Assembly (NCBI GenBank): GCA_965366835.1
Contig: CBDUGF010000002.1
Span: 8,157-72,156, forward strand
Reading direction: 5' to 3'
Source: JAKGBX01 sp965366835
GTDB lineage: Bacteria > Pseudomonadota > Alphaproteobacteria > Rhodobacterales > Rhodobacteraceae
DNA: 64,000 nucleotides
A program made the translations under genes and the position numbers. Each line of letters opens with the position of its first letter. Positions within the stretch are counted from its first letter, which is position 1. This document shows, one piece after another, positions 25,382-34,172 of the stretch. The notes beneath the pieces were generated by a model. It was given only the letters and a program-made list of their open reading frames with translations, searched no databases and was not told where the DNA came from.

Positions 25382-26373
25382 TGCACGCGCTCCGCCTGAC
25401 CGGCGATCATCGCGCCGGTCTGCCTGAAACACCGTGTCGAAAACAGCGGTTTATACGCCGCGCCCTTCATCTCGGGCAGCGCAGCGGCGGCGGCCAGAAA
25501 CCCTTCGGCCTCGCTTCGGTCGCGCGCATGAATCATCGAATAGAGCCGATAGGGCCAGACGCCGGGCACCGGGCGGCGCTCATAGCACAGCGTCACCCCC
25601 GGCATCGCCGCCAGCTTCGGCCCGGCGGCGTCGATCTGCGCCGAGGGCATGTCCCAGACCACCATCGCATTGGCGCTCCATCCCAGCGCCCGGTGGCGTA
25701 CAATCACCCCGAGGCGCGAAATGATCTCGGCCCGCTGAAGCGCTTCGATCCGCGTCAGGATCTCATCTTCCGACCGCCCCAGCTTCCGTGCCAATGCGCC
25801 ATAAGGCGCCGCCACCAGCTCCAGCCCCTGCGTCAGCCCGTGAAGAATGTCGCGGTCGCCTGGCACAATCGCGCTCAGATCGGGGTTGCGCGGCTTCGGC
25901 GCGGTCTCGCCGCGCGGCCCGCTCATGCGAAAGCCGAGATCGAGGTTGAACGGGCGCACCAGCCGCAGATCGAGCACCCGCAGCCCGCTCTTCGCCTCTA
26001 TACTGGCCAGCGCCGCATCGACAAAGGCGCGGTCCGGCCCGGTCGCCACAAACCACAGGTTCCATTCGTTTTCGCGCAGGTAGGAGTGGTTGATCCCGGC
26101 CTCGTCATTGATGATCGCGGCCACTTCCTCGATCCGCTCCAGCGGCGCGGCAACCGCGGCCAATGTGCTGGCCGAAATCGCGTTGGGCGCACAGGTCGCG
26201 CCCACGCGCGTGATCCGTCCGTTCTGCTGCATCTTGCCCAGCCGCTCCAGAACATCGCCCTCCTCGAGGCTCAGCTCTTCGGCCAGCGCCGCAAAGGGCT
26301 GCGGCGTGACCGGGAAGTCGCGCTGCCAATTGTCGAGCAGATGGCTGTCAATCGGGTCGGCACTGATCTGCAT
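25378..26373 (-). CDS. nirDL: Fused siroheme decarboxylase NirDL
   Basis: A 331-residue fusion of two AsnC-like units. Residues about 1-150 are NirD-like, with HSYLRENEWNLWFVATG. Residues about 165-331 are NirL-like, with a second winged helix (APYGALARKLGRSEDEILTRIEAL) and LCYERRPVPGVWPYRLYSM. The same fusion is known from Paracoccus-type nir loci. It decarboxylates siroheme in heme d1 synthesis together with NirG and NirH. It starts four bases after nirF and overlaps nirG. Confidence 0.9.
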   Translation of the reverse strand: MQISADPIDSHLLDNWQRDFPVTPQPFAALAEELSLEEGDVLERLGKMQQNGRITRVGATCAPNAISASTLAAVAAPLERIEEVAAIINDEAGINHSYLRENEWNLWFVATGPDRAFVDAALASIEAKSGLRVLDLRLVRPFNLDLGFRMSGPRGETAPKPRNPDLSAIVPGDRDILHGLTQGLELVAAPYGALARKLGRSEDEILTRIEALQRAEIISRLGVIVRHRALGWSANAMVVWDMPSAQIDAAGPKLAAMPGVTLCYERRPVPGVWPYRLYSMIHARDRSEAEGFLAAAAALPEMKGAAYKPLFSTRCFRQTGAMIAGQAERVQ

Positions 26374-26376
26374 GGC

Positions 26377-27534
26377 TTACAATCCCGTCCGGTGCGCGCG
26401 CGCGGTAAAGAATATCCCCGACGGGCTCTCGGCGTTGATTTCGCCCAGCTTTTCAAAGCTCTGCGTGTCATAGATCATCACCTTGCCGGCATCGCGCACC
26501 GAGATCCAGACCTCGTGCCCGCGCGGGGTAAACTCCATATGCAGCACCGCCGGTCCCGGCTTGAACTCATGCACGATCTTCTTGCTCAAAGTGTCGATCA
26601 CCTGGATCGTATCGTTCTTCGGATGCGCGAAATTCACCCAGACCTGCCGCCCGTCGGGCCGCGCCATGGCAAAGACCGGTTGACCATGGACCTTGGTGCG
26701 CCCGGTCTCCTCCAGCGTTTCGGCATCGACCCAGAGAACCTCCTCATGCCCCACCGCCGGCAGCACGAATTCGCGCCCGGCAAGCGCCCAGCCCTCGAGA
26801 TGCGGCATCTTGTAGACCGGCATTTCCTCCTCGCCGCGGCCATATCCCGGCAACACCCGGATCGGCTTGGGGTCGTCGTCCCACAGATCGAGCGCGGTCA
26901 GCCCGTCCTCTCCGAACAGCCCGGTGATATAGGTCCGCCCGTTGCCGGTGACCAGCGCGTCATAGGGGTTCTTGCCCATATCCGGGATCTTGGTGATCTT
27001 CGGCTCGGCCCCCGACATATCGGCAATCCAGGTCTCGCCACTGTCCCACATGGTAAAGACAAATTTCCGCCCCGGCACATCGACCAGCCCGATGGTCTTC
27101 GATCCGGTCGGAAAATCCGCCACCATCTCCAGCGTATCGGCATCGAAGACCCGCACACCGCCGGGCTCGTAATTCGACACCGCCACCAGCCTGCCATCGT
27201 CGGAAATCGCCCCGCCGATCGAGTTGCCGCCCTGGATCACCCGGTTGGCGATCTCGCGGGTCACGATATCGACCTTGGTCAGCCCGCCATCGCGGCCAAA
27301 CACATAGGCAAAGCGTTCATCCGGGCTGTAGACGATCGAGGCATGGCTGAGATCGCCAAAGCCCTCGATCCGCGCCAGCATCGCGCGCTCGGATTGATCG
27401 ACCAGCAGCACCGAACCGGTGGCCCGCTCGATCACCAGCCCCAGATCGCCGGTGGCGGTCGGTTCGGCCTTTGCGGCGCCCAGCATCAGAGCGGCGGCCA
27501 GCGCACAGATCATGGTTTTCACAACGGCTTTCAT
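26377..27534 (-). CDS. nirF: Heme d1 biosynthesis protein NirF
   Basis: A 385-residue exported beta-propeller protein with a signal peptide (1-23, ending GAAKA) and no CXXCH, as expected for NirF, which resembles the d1 domain of NirS. Repeats such as YSPDERFAYVFGRDGGLTKVD and FTPRGHEVWISVRDAGKVMIYD show the propeller blades. NirF is a periplasmic d1-pathway protein that binds a late precursor; its reaction is still debated. ATG 27534 overlaps the nirC stop; the longer frame would run through nirC. Confidence 0.92.
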   Translation of the reverse strand: MKAVVKTMICALAAALMLGAAKAEPTATGDLGLVIERATGSVLLVDQSERAMLARIEGFGDLSHASIVYSPDERFAYVFGRDGGLTKVDIVTREIANRVIQGGNSIGGAISDDGRLVAVSNYEPGGVRVFDADTLEMVADFPTGSKTIGLVDVPGRKFVFTMWDSGETWIADMSGAEPKITKIPDMGKNPYDALVTGNGRTYITGLFGEDGLTALDLWDDDPKPIRVLPGYGRGEEEMPVYKMPHLEGWALAGREFVLPAVGHEEVLWVDAETLEETGRTKVHGQPVFAMARPDGRQVWVNFAHPKNDTIQVIDTLSKKIVHEFKPGPAVLHMEFTPRGHEVWISVRDAGKVMIYDTQSFEKLGEINAESPSGIFFTARAHRTGL

Positions 27535-27857
27535 TTCGCCTCCACCTGCAACAGATAATCGGCGATCCAGGCCGCCTCGTCTTCCGAGAGCAGCGGCCGC
27601 CACGGCGGCATCGCCGTGCCCGGAATACCGTCCAGGATCACCCCGGCCAGAACCTCCGCCTCGTAATGCTCCAGGCTCTCGGGGCGTATATCCGGCCCCA
27701 GCCCGCCTTTCAGCGTCAGCCCGTGGCAGCTGCCGCAATCCTGAAGCACCAGCCGTTCCAGCGCCACCGGGTCCAGGCCTGCATCGAGCCCCTGAACGCC
27801 CGGCTCCCCGGCCTGAACCGCACCGGCCAACAGCACTGCAAGCATCAGCTTAACCAT
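27531..27857 (-). CDS. nirC: Monoheme c-type cytochrome NirC
   Basis: A 108-residue exported cytochrome with a short signal (1-17), one heme site CGSCH (Cys41, Cys44, His45) and a methionine ligand candidate in GTAMPPW. NirC donates or accepts electrons in heme d1 maturation or NirS reduction. ATG 27857 overlaps the nirE stop by eight bases and its own stop overlaps nirF. Confidence 0.88.
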   Translation of the reverse strand: MVKLMLAVLLAGAVQAGEPGVQGLDAGLDPVALERLVLQDCGSCHGLTLKGGLGPDIRPESLEHYEAEVLAGVILDGIPGTAMPPWRPLLSEDEAAWIADYLLQVEAK

Positions 27858-28638
27858 GGGCGATGACCTGTTCGATCTCGGCTTGCATTCCCGAAGCGAT
27901 CTCGTCCACCGAGCATTCGGAATAAAGCGACACCACCTTGCCGACGATGAACAGCACCGGCGCCGCAAAACCCTTGTCGCGAATATCCTGCGCGATGCAG
28001 TCGAGCCTCGAGACCAGCCGCTTTTCCTCTGGTGTCGTCGCCTTGGCCACGGCCAGAACCGGCGTCGATCCGGGCAGCTTCTCGGTCATCAGCCCCATGG
28101 CAATCTGGCCGATATGCGCCACCCCCATGTAGATCACCAGCGTGGTGTCAGGATCGGCCAGCCGTTTCCAGTCGAGTTCCAGCACCTTGCCCGTCTGCCT
28201 ATGGCCGGTGATGTATTGCACGCCGGTGGCCAGCCCTCGATGCGTGAGCGGTACCCCGGTCGAACAGCTCGCCCCCTGCGCCGCGGTGATGCCGGGCGCA
28301 TATTCCACCGCCACACCATGCGCCATCAGATAGGCGGCCTCTTCGCTGCCGCGCCCGAAGATCATCGGGTCGCCGCCCTTGAGCCGCGCCACCTTGCGCC
28401 CGGCCAGCGCTTCGCGCACCAGGATATCGTTGATGTTGTCCTGGGTCACAGGATGGCATTTCGGCGCCTTGCCGACAGAGATCATCCGCGCCCCCTCGGG
28501 CGACAGCGCCAGGATCTCGGGGCTGACCAGCTTGTCATAGACCACGACATCGGCCTCACCCAACATGCGCAAGGCCCTCAGCGTCAACAATTCGGGGTCA
28601 CCCGGCCCCGCGCCTATCAGGAATACTTTTCCGGTCAT
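27850..28638 (-). CDS. nirE: Uroporphyrinogen-III C-methyltransferase NirE
   Basis: A 262-residue SUMT-family enzyme: GAGPGDPELLTLRALR for SAM/substrate binding, VARLKGGDPMIFGRG, and YAPGITAAQGASCSTGVPLTHRG. It methylates uroporphyrinogen III twice to precorrin-2, the first committed step to heme d1 via siroheme. It is the single-domain form without CysG fusions, consistent with a dedicated nir gene. ATG 28638 (MTGKVFLIG) is chosen over the longer frame to 28668. It leads the nirE-C-F-DL-G run. Confidence 0.93.
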   Translation of the reverse strand: MTGKVFLIGAGPGDPELLTLRALRMLGEADVVVYDKLVSPEILALSPEGARMISVGKAPKCHPVTQDNINDILVREALAGRKVARLKGGDPMIFGRGSEEAAYLMAHGVAVEYAPGITAAQGASCSTGVPLTHRGLATGVQYITGHRQTGKVLELDWKRLADPDTTLVIYMGVAHIGQIAMGLMTEKLPGSTPVLAVAKATTPEEKRLVSRLDCIAQDIRDKGFAAPVLFIVGKVVSLYSECSVDEIASGMQAEIEQVIAHG

Positions 28639-28794
28639 GTCTGGCCTCGCTCGTGCATCGTCATGCACCCGATGTCATCTCTTCCGTCCTGTGCCTGCGC
28701 GGTTCCGGCAAAACCGGGAGCATCAGGCAATCAGTGATCTTGAAAGATCGGGCGCGTTTCGCGTCGAGAATGGCCGCAGGGCCTCGCGATTTCC

Positions 28795-28808
28795 TTGATC
28801 TAAGTTAA
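28795..28808. promoter_or_regulatory. Possible FNR/Nnr-like box upstream of nirE
   Basis: TTGAT-CTAA-GTTAA matches the TTGAT-N4-ATCAA consensus at 8 of 10 positions; on the minus strand it reads TTAAC-TTAG-ATCAA. It lies about 160 bases before the nirE start, in a gene-free gap, similar in placement to the box upstream of nirH. Confidence 0.45.
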
Positions 28809-28847
28809 ACACCGGCAATTTTGCTGTGCCGCCTGTCCCGGCCCCGC

Positions 28848-29267
28848 TCAGGGCTCGACCGTGATCATCCCGATCATGTCGCGCACCTCCCAATGCGGGC
28901 CGCAGAGGTAATCCTGATCGCCCGGAGTCAGAAAGGTGAACTCGACGCTTTCCTCGGGAAAGACCCGGTCGGATTCCGGCTCGTCGGAATCCTTCAGCAG
29001 CACGGAATGGCTGGTGCGCTTGTCTACATTCACCCAGCGCACCGTGGTGCCCACCTTCACGGTGAGATGCGCCGGGCAGAAATTGTAGTCGTACATGGTG
29101 ACGACCGTCACGCCCTCCTCCTCCGACGAGGGATGCCCGAACAGCTCGACATAGCGCTCCTCGGCCTCGGCACAGATCGCCGCCTTGTCGTCGTCATCGG
29201 CCAGCGCCGGGGTGGCGGCGGCGGCTATGGCCAGAAAAGCGGTGGAAAGAACAGCTGTCATGCGCAT
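28848..29267 (-). CDS. Exported cupredoxin (type 1 copper protein) in nir locus
   Basis: A 139-residue protein with a signal (1-23) and a cupredoxin domain. Type 1 copper ligands are visible: His87 (RTSHSVL), Cys122 and His125 (YLCGPHWEVRDMIG) and Met131. The N-terminal part before the fold is acidic with one Cys (Cys32) and a short extra segment. It lies between the NirT-like multiheme gene and nirE and is a good candidate electron donor to NirS, replacing or adding to cytochrome c. It does not match canonical pseudoazurin in length of the N-terminal region. ATG 29267 has GGAGG upstream. Confidence 0.8.
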   Translation of the reverse strand: MRMTAVLSTAFLAIAAAATPALADDDDKAAICAEAEERYVELFGHPSSEEEGVTVVTMYDYNFCPAHLTVKVGTTVRWVNVDKRTSHSVLLKDSDEPESDRVFPEESVEFTFLTPGDQDYLCGPHWEVRDMIGMITVEP

Positions 29268-29488
29268 GGGTTTGGCCTCCTTGAAGGGTTCGCGGTCATG
29301 TTGAAACATATCCCGGGTTCGACATGTATTAAAGCGGTTCTGGTTTACCTGGAAGGACGCGCATCGAAACGCGCGTTCGAGCGGCACGCATGGAGCTGCA
29401 TATTTCGAGTCCGCTCAGGCCTGAAACGCTCCAGCAAAAACAAGCGGCGGCCGAAAGCATCGGCCGCCGCTCCAGTCGCAAGACTAAG

Positions 29489-31306
29489 TTACTGTCCCGC
29501 CACGTTGATCTGAGCCTCGGCGCTGTCCAGCGCCATTGTCGTGTTCAGCGTCACATGGTGGAACCGTGCGGCGGCGAAATCGTCATGGATGGCAAAGCCC
29601 ACTGTATAGGTCTTGCCCGCCTCCAGCGGAATATCGCCCGGCGCGCCCGAATTCAGCGGCCGCGAGAACACCACGGTCCACATGCCTGCATCGAGGCTGG
29701 CCTGCGAGGCGAAGGGCGCATCGTTTTCCACCCGGCGGTCGAGCAGATAGCCGTTCGAACCGCTGCCATCGGCATAGACCCGCATCAGGTCCATGTAGGT
29801 GCCGTCCTTGAGATACTGTTCGATCTCTTCCGCCGATTTCAGCTTGTCCCAGCCGCCCTGGGGCTTGTCGCCACGGCCCCGGATCTCGATGTCGGTGCGG
29901 CTTTCGCTCAGGTATTTGGTGATCGTGGTGGTCGCCTCCAGGCGCCCGGCCACGTCTGCGTTACCCGCAATGGCGTCTGCCTCCGGTGCGCTCGGCATAT
30001 AGGTGTTGTCGGCATGGCAGGTCGCCCAGCAGCCCACCTGTTCGCCCATCTCGATGCCCGTACCGGTGATCATCATGGCCACCTTGATCTGGTTCTCGGG
30101 GTCCATCTTGCCGCCATCGGCGAATGGCGCGGGGTTGTGGCCGGCATCCGGCCATTGCATCCGCACATAGAGGTTCTCGCCGTCATGCGCGGCCTGCACC
30201 GTGGCGTTGATGATGCCGCGCTTGCCCGGAATCGGGGTCGGCTCGGTCTCTTCGTTGCCAGCCACGATCTTGTTGCCGATGGTTTCCAGCTCGGCGGCAT
30301 GGCAGGTGGTGCATTGGTCGCCGCCCTTGGTCAGCGGACGTGCGCCGCCATGGGTCTTGCCGTTCTGCACCCATTCAAACGAGGCTTGTCCCGGATAGAA
30401 CAGCGTGACATCCGCAGCCGCGACCGCGTTCCAGTCGACATTGGGCGCCACATCGCCGCCAGCGCCAGCGGCAGCGGCGCCACCGTCCGTAGCCGGTGTT
30501 TCAGTGCCCGAGCCGGCCGCCTTGGCCTGCTCTTCGGCGCGCGCAGCCTCGACAGCGGCCGCAATCTGCGCCTGATGGGCTTCCTGCTCGGCTTTCTTGG
30601 CTGCTTTCGCCGCGGCCGACTCTTCGGCCTCTTTCTCGGTGATATAGGCCAGGCTGTCGAGATAGGCCTGCGGAATCTCGCGCTTGAAGGCGGGGTTCGG
30701 CGTTTCCAGCGCTTCCAGGTAATCCGGATCGGCCCGGTCGCGCAGATCGCTATGCGCGATGCCCTTGTGGCAATCGATGCAGGTCTGGCCCGATTCCATC
30801 GCGTTGAGGTGTTGCTGGCGCGCACGCGGCTTCTGGAACTCGGGCATCATCGAATCGAACCCGTGACAGTTGCGGCACTCGCGCGAATCGGTGGATTTCA
30901 TCCGCTCCCATTCGTTCATCGCCAGGTGGATCCGCTTGGCTTCGAACTTCTCCTTGGTCGCGATCGTCCCGGTCAGCTTGCCCCACAGCTCGCGCGACGC
31001 CTTGACCTTGCGGATGATCTTGTGGGTCCAGTCCTTCGGCACGTGACAGTCGGAACAGACCGCGCCCACGCCCGAGCGGTTCACATCGTGGATCGTGCCC
31101 TTGTATTCCTCATAGATGAAATCATTCATCTCGTGGCAGGACCGGCAGAAAGGCTCGGTATTGGTCGCTTCCATCGCGGTGTTGAACCCGCCCCAGAAGA
31201 TGATCCCGGCCAGAAACGCCCCGAACACACCCGCGAGCGGCATGCCCCAGATGAAATACCGGCGCCAGATCGGCTTTTTCTTTTCAGTGTCGCTGCTCCG
31301 GGTCAT
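29489..31306 (-). CDS. NirT/NapC tetraheme domain fused to an ethylbenzene-dehydrogenase-like heme domain
   Basis: A 605-residue membrane-anchored cytochrome. The N-terminal helix (18-40) leads to a NapC/NirT-like domain with four CXXCH sites (Cys54, Cys84, Cys144, Cys176). An Ala/Glu-rich linker, probably coiled coil or flexible, spans about 220-285. The C-terminal domain has a fifth site CTTCH (332-336), a CxxxCH-type sequence CWATCH (426-431), and features such as WTVVFSRPL and GKTYTVGFAIHD of EB_dh/DOMON-like heme-binding domains. NirT-type proteins pass quinol electrons to the periplasm, so this fusion could feed NirS directly. It lies downstream of nirS, separated by a terminator. Confidence 0.85.
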   Translation of the reverse strand: MTRSSDTEKKKPIWRRYFIWGMPLAGVFGAFLAGIIFWGGFNTAMEATNTEPFCRSCHEMNDFIYEEYKGTIHDVNRSGVGAVCSDCHVPKDWTHKIIRKVKASRELWGKLTGTIATKEKFEAKRIHLAMNEWERMKSTDSRECRNCHGFDSMMPEFQKPRARQQHLNAMESGQTCIDCHKGIAHSDLRDRADPDYLEALETPNPAFKREIPQAYLDSLAYITEKEAEESAAAKAAKKAEQEAHQAQIAAAVEAARAEEQAKAAGSGTETPATDGGAAAAGAGGDVAPNVDWNAVAAADVTLFYPGQASFEWVQNGKTHGGARPLTKGGDQCTTCHAAELETIGNKIVAGNEETEPTPIPGKRGIINATVQAAHDGENLYVRMQWPDAGHNPAPFADGGKMDPENQIKVAMMITGTGIEMGEQVGCWATCHADNTYMPSAPEADAIAGNADVAGRLEATTTITKYLSESRTDIEIRGRGDKPQGGWDKLKSAEEIEQYLKDGTYMDLMRVYADGSGSNGYLLDRRVENDAPFASQASLDAGMWTVVFSRPLNSGAPGDIPLEAGKTYTVGFAIHDDFAAARFHHVTLNTTMALDSAEAQINVAGQ

Positions 31307-31456
31307 GTCCAGGCTCCGTGTTGGCTCGTGTCAGGCGGTGGCGTTCTAAGGTCCACCTCAGGGAATTGCAAACAGCTGAAGACATCGCTTCGGGGCTATC
31401 TCTCGCCGCCAATCTTCAGGTCATCACAATCCCGGCTTTCGCGTCGGTGATGGCAG

Positions 31457-31482
31457 AAGGGCGGGCGCTTGGGCCCGCCCTT
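31457..31482. terminator. Strong hairpin terminator downstream of nirS
   Basis: Perfect ten-base arms AAGGGCGGGC (31457-31466) and GCCCGCCCTT (31473-31482) around a six-base loop, just past the nirS stop. It would separate nirS from the multiheme gene transcript, allowing high nirS expression. Confidence 0.75.
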
Positions 31483-31504
31483 CCGTGGGTCTTTCAACTC
31501 GACA

Positions 31505-33181
31505 TCAGGTCACGTGGTTCGACCGGTTGTAGACGTTGAACTTGCCGGTCGGTGCAAACAGCCCCTTGACGCGGCCGATCTCTTCCAGCGTTTCCGCGTC
31601 GAAGATCACGATCTCGCCATTCGGCTCCTTGGAGTCCGCCAGGTTCCAGTTCGACACCCACACTTCGGTGCCATCCGCGTTGAACTCGAAATGCACGGCG
31701 GCGTGGCCTTCCTGATCGGTGATCTGGATGGTTTTCACGATTTCACCGGTCTCTTTCGAGATCACCTGGATCGACTGCTGAATCTCAGGCTCGGGGTGCT
31801 TGGTCTGGTCCGCCCAAACATACTTGGAGTTCGGGTGGGTCCGGATGAACAGCCCCGCACCATCGGTTTCGACCTCATAGCAGGTCTTCCACGCCTGGTC
31901 GGGATGGCCTTCCGGGTCGTTGCCCCAGACGGTCACGGTGCCGACGCCGAGGTGGGTTGTCCCCGCCACCGGGCCACAGTTCGGATCGATCCAGTTGGCG
32001 CCCGGGCCGGGGTGCGGCAGGGCGGCTGTGTCGATCATCGCTTCCAGCTTGCGGTCCTTGGTGTCGACCACGACCATCTTGTTCGACGCGTTCGCGGCGA
32101 TCTGGAAGTAACGGCCTGTCGGGTCGAAGAACCCGTCATGCAGGAACTTGGCCGAGTTGATCTTGTCGATCCTGAGGTTGTCGAGGTCGGAATAGTCGAC
32201 CTGCCACATCTGCCCCAGTTCCTTCACGGCCACCAGCCACGAGGTCTCGTTCGGGGTGGTGTAGATCGCGGCCACACGGGCCTCTTCCACATAATCCCCG
32301 TCGACGTTCACGCCGCGGGTCGAAACCACTTTCAGCGGTTCCATGGTCACGGCATCGGCGATCACGAAATGCGGCGGCCAGTAGCCCCCACCGATGACGT
32401 ATTTGCCATCGCCGGAAATCGCCACGTCGCGCGCGTCGTAGGCAACCTTGACTTCGCTGACCAGCATCTTGTCCGGCGTCTGCCAGAGGTCGATCTTGGT
32501 CATCTTGCCGTCGCGGCCCATGGTATACCAGAAGCGGCCGGGCTGTTCGGGCTCAGTCACCTTGTGGTGCTCGGAGGCCTTGATCACGTGCACGGCATAG
32601 CCGGTCGGGATATGGACCAGAACTTCCTTGGTGTCGCCGTCGATGATGGCGACCTTGCCAACATCACGCTCGATGACGACGAAGAAGTTTTCCCAGTTGC
32701 GGCCATGCAGCGGCTCGGTCGGGTAGTCGGCTTCCTCGACATAGACCTTGCGGGTCTCTTTCATCTGCGCCAGCGACATTTCTGGCGGTTTCGGCGGATC
32801 CATCTGGATGTAGGTCGCCATGTCCTTGATTTCTTCTTCGGTCATGATGTCCGAGAAGTTGTTCATGCCGCCTTCGGTGCCCCAGGCGATGATCTTTTCA
32901 AGACGTTCCTGGCCAAGCTTCAGCGTGCCGCCTTCGGTGACGGCGCCATCGGCTGCGGTCTTCTTCCAATGCGGTTCCAGGTTCTTGCCGGTGGCGCCTT
33001 TGCGCAGCACCCCGTGACAGCCGGCGCATTGTTCGAAATAGAGCTGCTTGGAGGCGTCAAACGCCTCGTCGCTCATCGTCGGCTCTTGCGCCAACGCCGG
33101 TGCAGCAACGCTGCCAAGCAAGAGCGAAAGGCCTAGGCCTAGCGTCCAGCTTGTCTTTTTGTAGGTGATTCCAAGTGACAT
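31505..33181 (-). CDS. nirS: Cytochrome cd1 nitrite reductase NirS
   Basis: A 558-residue periplasmic enzyme that reduces nitrite to NO. It has a signal (1-31), a heme c domain with CAGCH (Cys52, Cys55, His56) and an eight-bladed d1 propeller. The proximal d1 ligand is His198 (GYAVHVI), and the two active-site histidines are both present: His348 (KFLHDGFF) and His390 (LPHPGPGANW). ATG 33181 is chosen because it gives the signal peptide; an FNR/Nnr box lies about 68 bases upstream. It is first on this strand; the heme d1 genes follow in the same direction. Confidence 0.97.
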   Translation of the reverse strand: MSLGITYKKTSWTLGLGLSLLLGSVAAPALAQEPTMSDEAFDASKQLYFEQCAGCHGVLRKGATGKNLEPHWKKTAADGAVTEGGTLKLGQERLEKIIAWGTEGGMNNFSDIMTEEEIKDMATYIQMDPPKPPEMSLAQMKETRKVYVEEADYPTEPLHGRNWENFFVVIERDVGKVAIIDGDTKEVLVHIPTGYAVHVIKASEHHKVTEPEQPGRFWYTMGRDGKMTKIDLWQTPDKMLVSEVKVAYDARDVAISGDGKYVIGGGYWPPHFVIADAVTMEPLKVVSTRGVNVDGDYVEEARVAAIYTTPNETSWLVAVKELGQMWQVDYSDLDNLRIDKINSAKFLHDGFFDPTGRYFQIAANASNKMVVVDTKDRKLEAMIDTAALPHPGPGANWIDPNCGPVAGTTHLGVGTVTVWGNDPEGHPDQAWKTCYEVETDGAGLFIRTHPNSKYVWADQTKHPEPEIQQSIQVISKETGEIVKTIQITDQEGHAAVHFEFNADGTEVWVSNWNLADSKEPNGEIVIFDAETLEEIGRVKGLFAPTGKFNVYNRSNHVT

Positions 33182-33242
33182 TATCACTCTCCCTTTTCTG
33201 GTGAGACGCGCGATATATGCACATCGGTCTTCGGCGCATTCC

Positions 33243-33256
33243 TTGACTTCGATCAA
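33243..33256. promoter_or_regulatory. FNR/Nnr box in the nirS promoter
   Basis: TTGAC-TTCG-ATCAA matches the TTGAT-N4-ATCAA consensus at 9 of 10 positions, centred about 68 bases upstream of the nirS start codon. This is the expected site for oxygen- or NO-responsive activation by an FNR/Dnr/Nnr-family regulator, which is not encoded in the window. Confidence 0.8.
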
Positions 33257-33410
33257 CAAACCGTGAAAACGCGGACTCTTTTTTGCCGCACCCGAGAGGC
33301 CCGCCCGACACCGTGCGCGGGGGTTTTCCAGCTCCGGACCAGGCGGCCCAAACGCTTGCTTTTTCTCAGAAAACCCGCCTTCCGCCGGCGCGTGCGCTCG
33401 GCCCGTGCCT

Positions 33411-34172
33411 TCACCGCAGTACGCTCATCCAGCCCAGGCTCGCTTCGGTCGGCCCACCGGGCTTGTATTCCGCGCCCAGCGGGGCCACATAACCCAACCG
33501 CGCGATCTCGCGAAAGACTTCGCCATAGTCCAGATCGCCGCGATCCGGCGGGCCGCGATCGGGCACACCGGCAAACTGGATATGCCCGATGATCGGCAAC
33601 AGCCGCTCCAGCCGCCCGATCACATCGCCCTCGCTGCGCGCCACATGATAGCAATCGAACATCAGCTTCAGGTTTTCTGCCCCCAGCCCGGCGATCAGCG
33701 CCTCGGCCTGGTCGGTGCTGCGCAGGAAATAGCCCGGCGCGTCATGCCGGTTCAGCGCTTCGATCAGGATGGTGATGCCCTCTGGCGCGGCGATCTCGCA
33801 GGCAAAGCCCAGGTTTTCCAGAAACGCCGCTTCGGCCTCCCCGCCCTCCGCCCGTCCCGCCATCACATGCACATTGGCCGCGCCGATGATGCCGGCATAG
33901 CGCACCGCCTCGCTGATCGCCGCGCGGGCCTGCGCCTGCCGCCCGGGCAGCGCGGCGAGGCCGATCTCGCCCGCCGCCACATTGCCGCGCCGGGTGTTCA
34001 GGCCCAGCATCTTCAGCCCGGCCTGTTCCAGCGCCGCCCGGATCGCATCGGCCGGAACATCGTAGGGCCAATGGCATTCCACCGCATCGAACCCGGCCCC
34101 GGCCGCCGCCGCAATCGCCTCGGGCAGGGCGAGATCGGCCCAGAGAAACCCCAGATTGGCCGAGAACTTCAT
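33411..34172 (-). CDS. Hydroxypyruvate isomerase / 2-oxo-tetronate isomerase-like TIM barrel
   Basis: A 253-residue AP-endonuclease-2-type TIM barrel of the Hyi/OtnI family. Typical strands and metal-ligand motifs are visible: FDAVECHWPYDV, ITILIEALNRHDAPG, LKLMFDCYHVA and GHIQFAGVPDRG, with the terminal GAEYKP Glu. The family interconverts hydroxypyruvate and tartronate semialdehyde, or 2- and 3-oxo-tetronates. With a D-erythronate dehydrogenase-like gene nearby, the tetronate role (OtnI) is plausible. Its start overlaps the FAH-family gene stop by four bases. Confidence 0.82.
   Translation of the reverse strand: MKFSANLGFLWADLALPEAIAAAAGAGFDAVECHWPYDVPADAIRAALEQAGLKMLGLNTRRGNVAAGEIGLAALPGRQAQARAAISEAVRYAGIIGAANVHVMAGRAEGGEAEAAFLENLGFACEIAAPEGITILIEALNRHDAPGYFLRSTDQAEALIAGLGAENLKLMFDCYHVARSEGDVIGRLERLLPIIGHIQFAGVPDRGPPDRGDLDYGEVFREIARLGYVAPLGAEYKPGGPTEASLGWMSVLR

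Noticed and set aside
23376..27558. Long plus-strand open frames opposite the NirN paralogue and nirF/nirDL
   Set aside because: Arg/His-rich translations with no domain features; the minus-strand genes have signal peptides, heme sites and coupled starts.
29390..31450. A 686-codon plus-strand frame opposite the multiheme gene
   Set aside because: No ribosome site or motif; the heme CXXCH pattern is on the minus strand.
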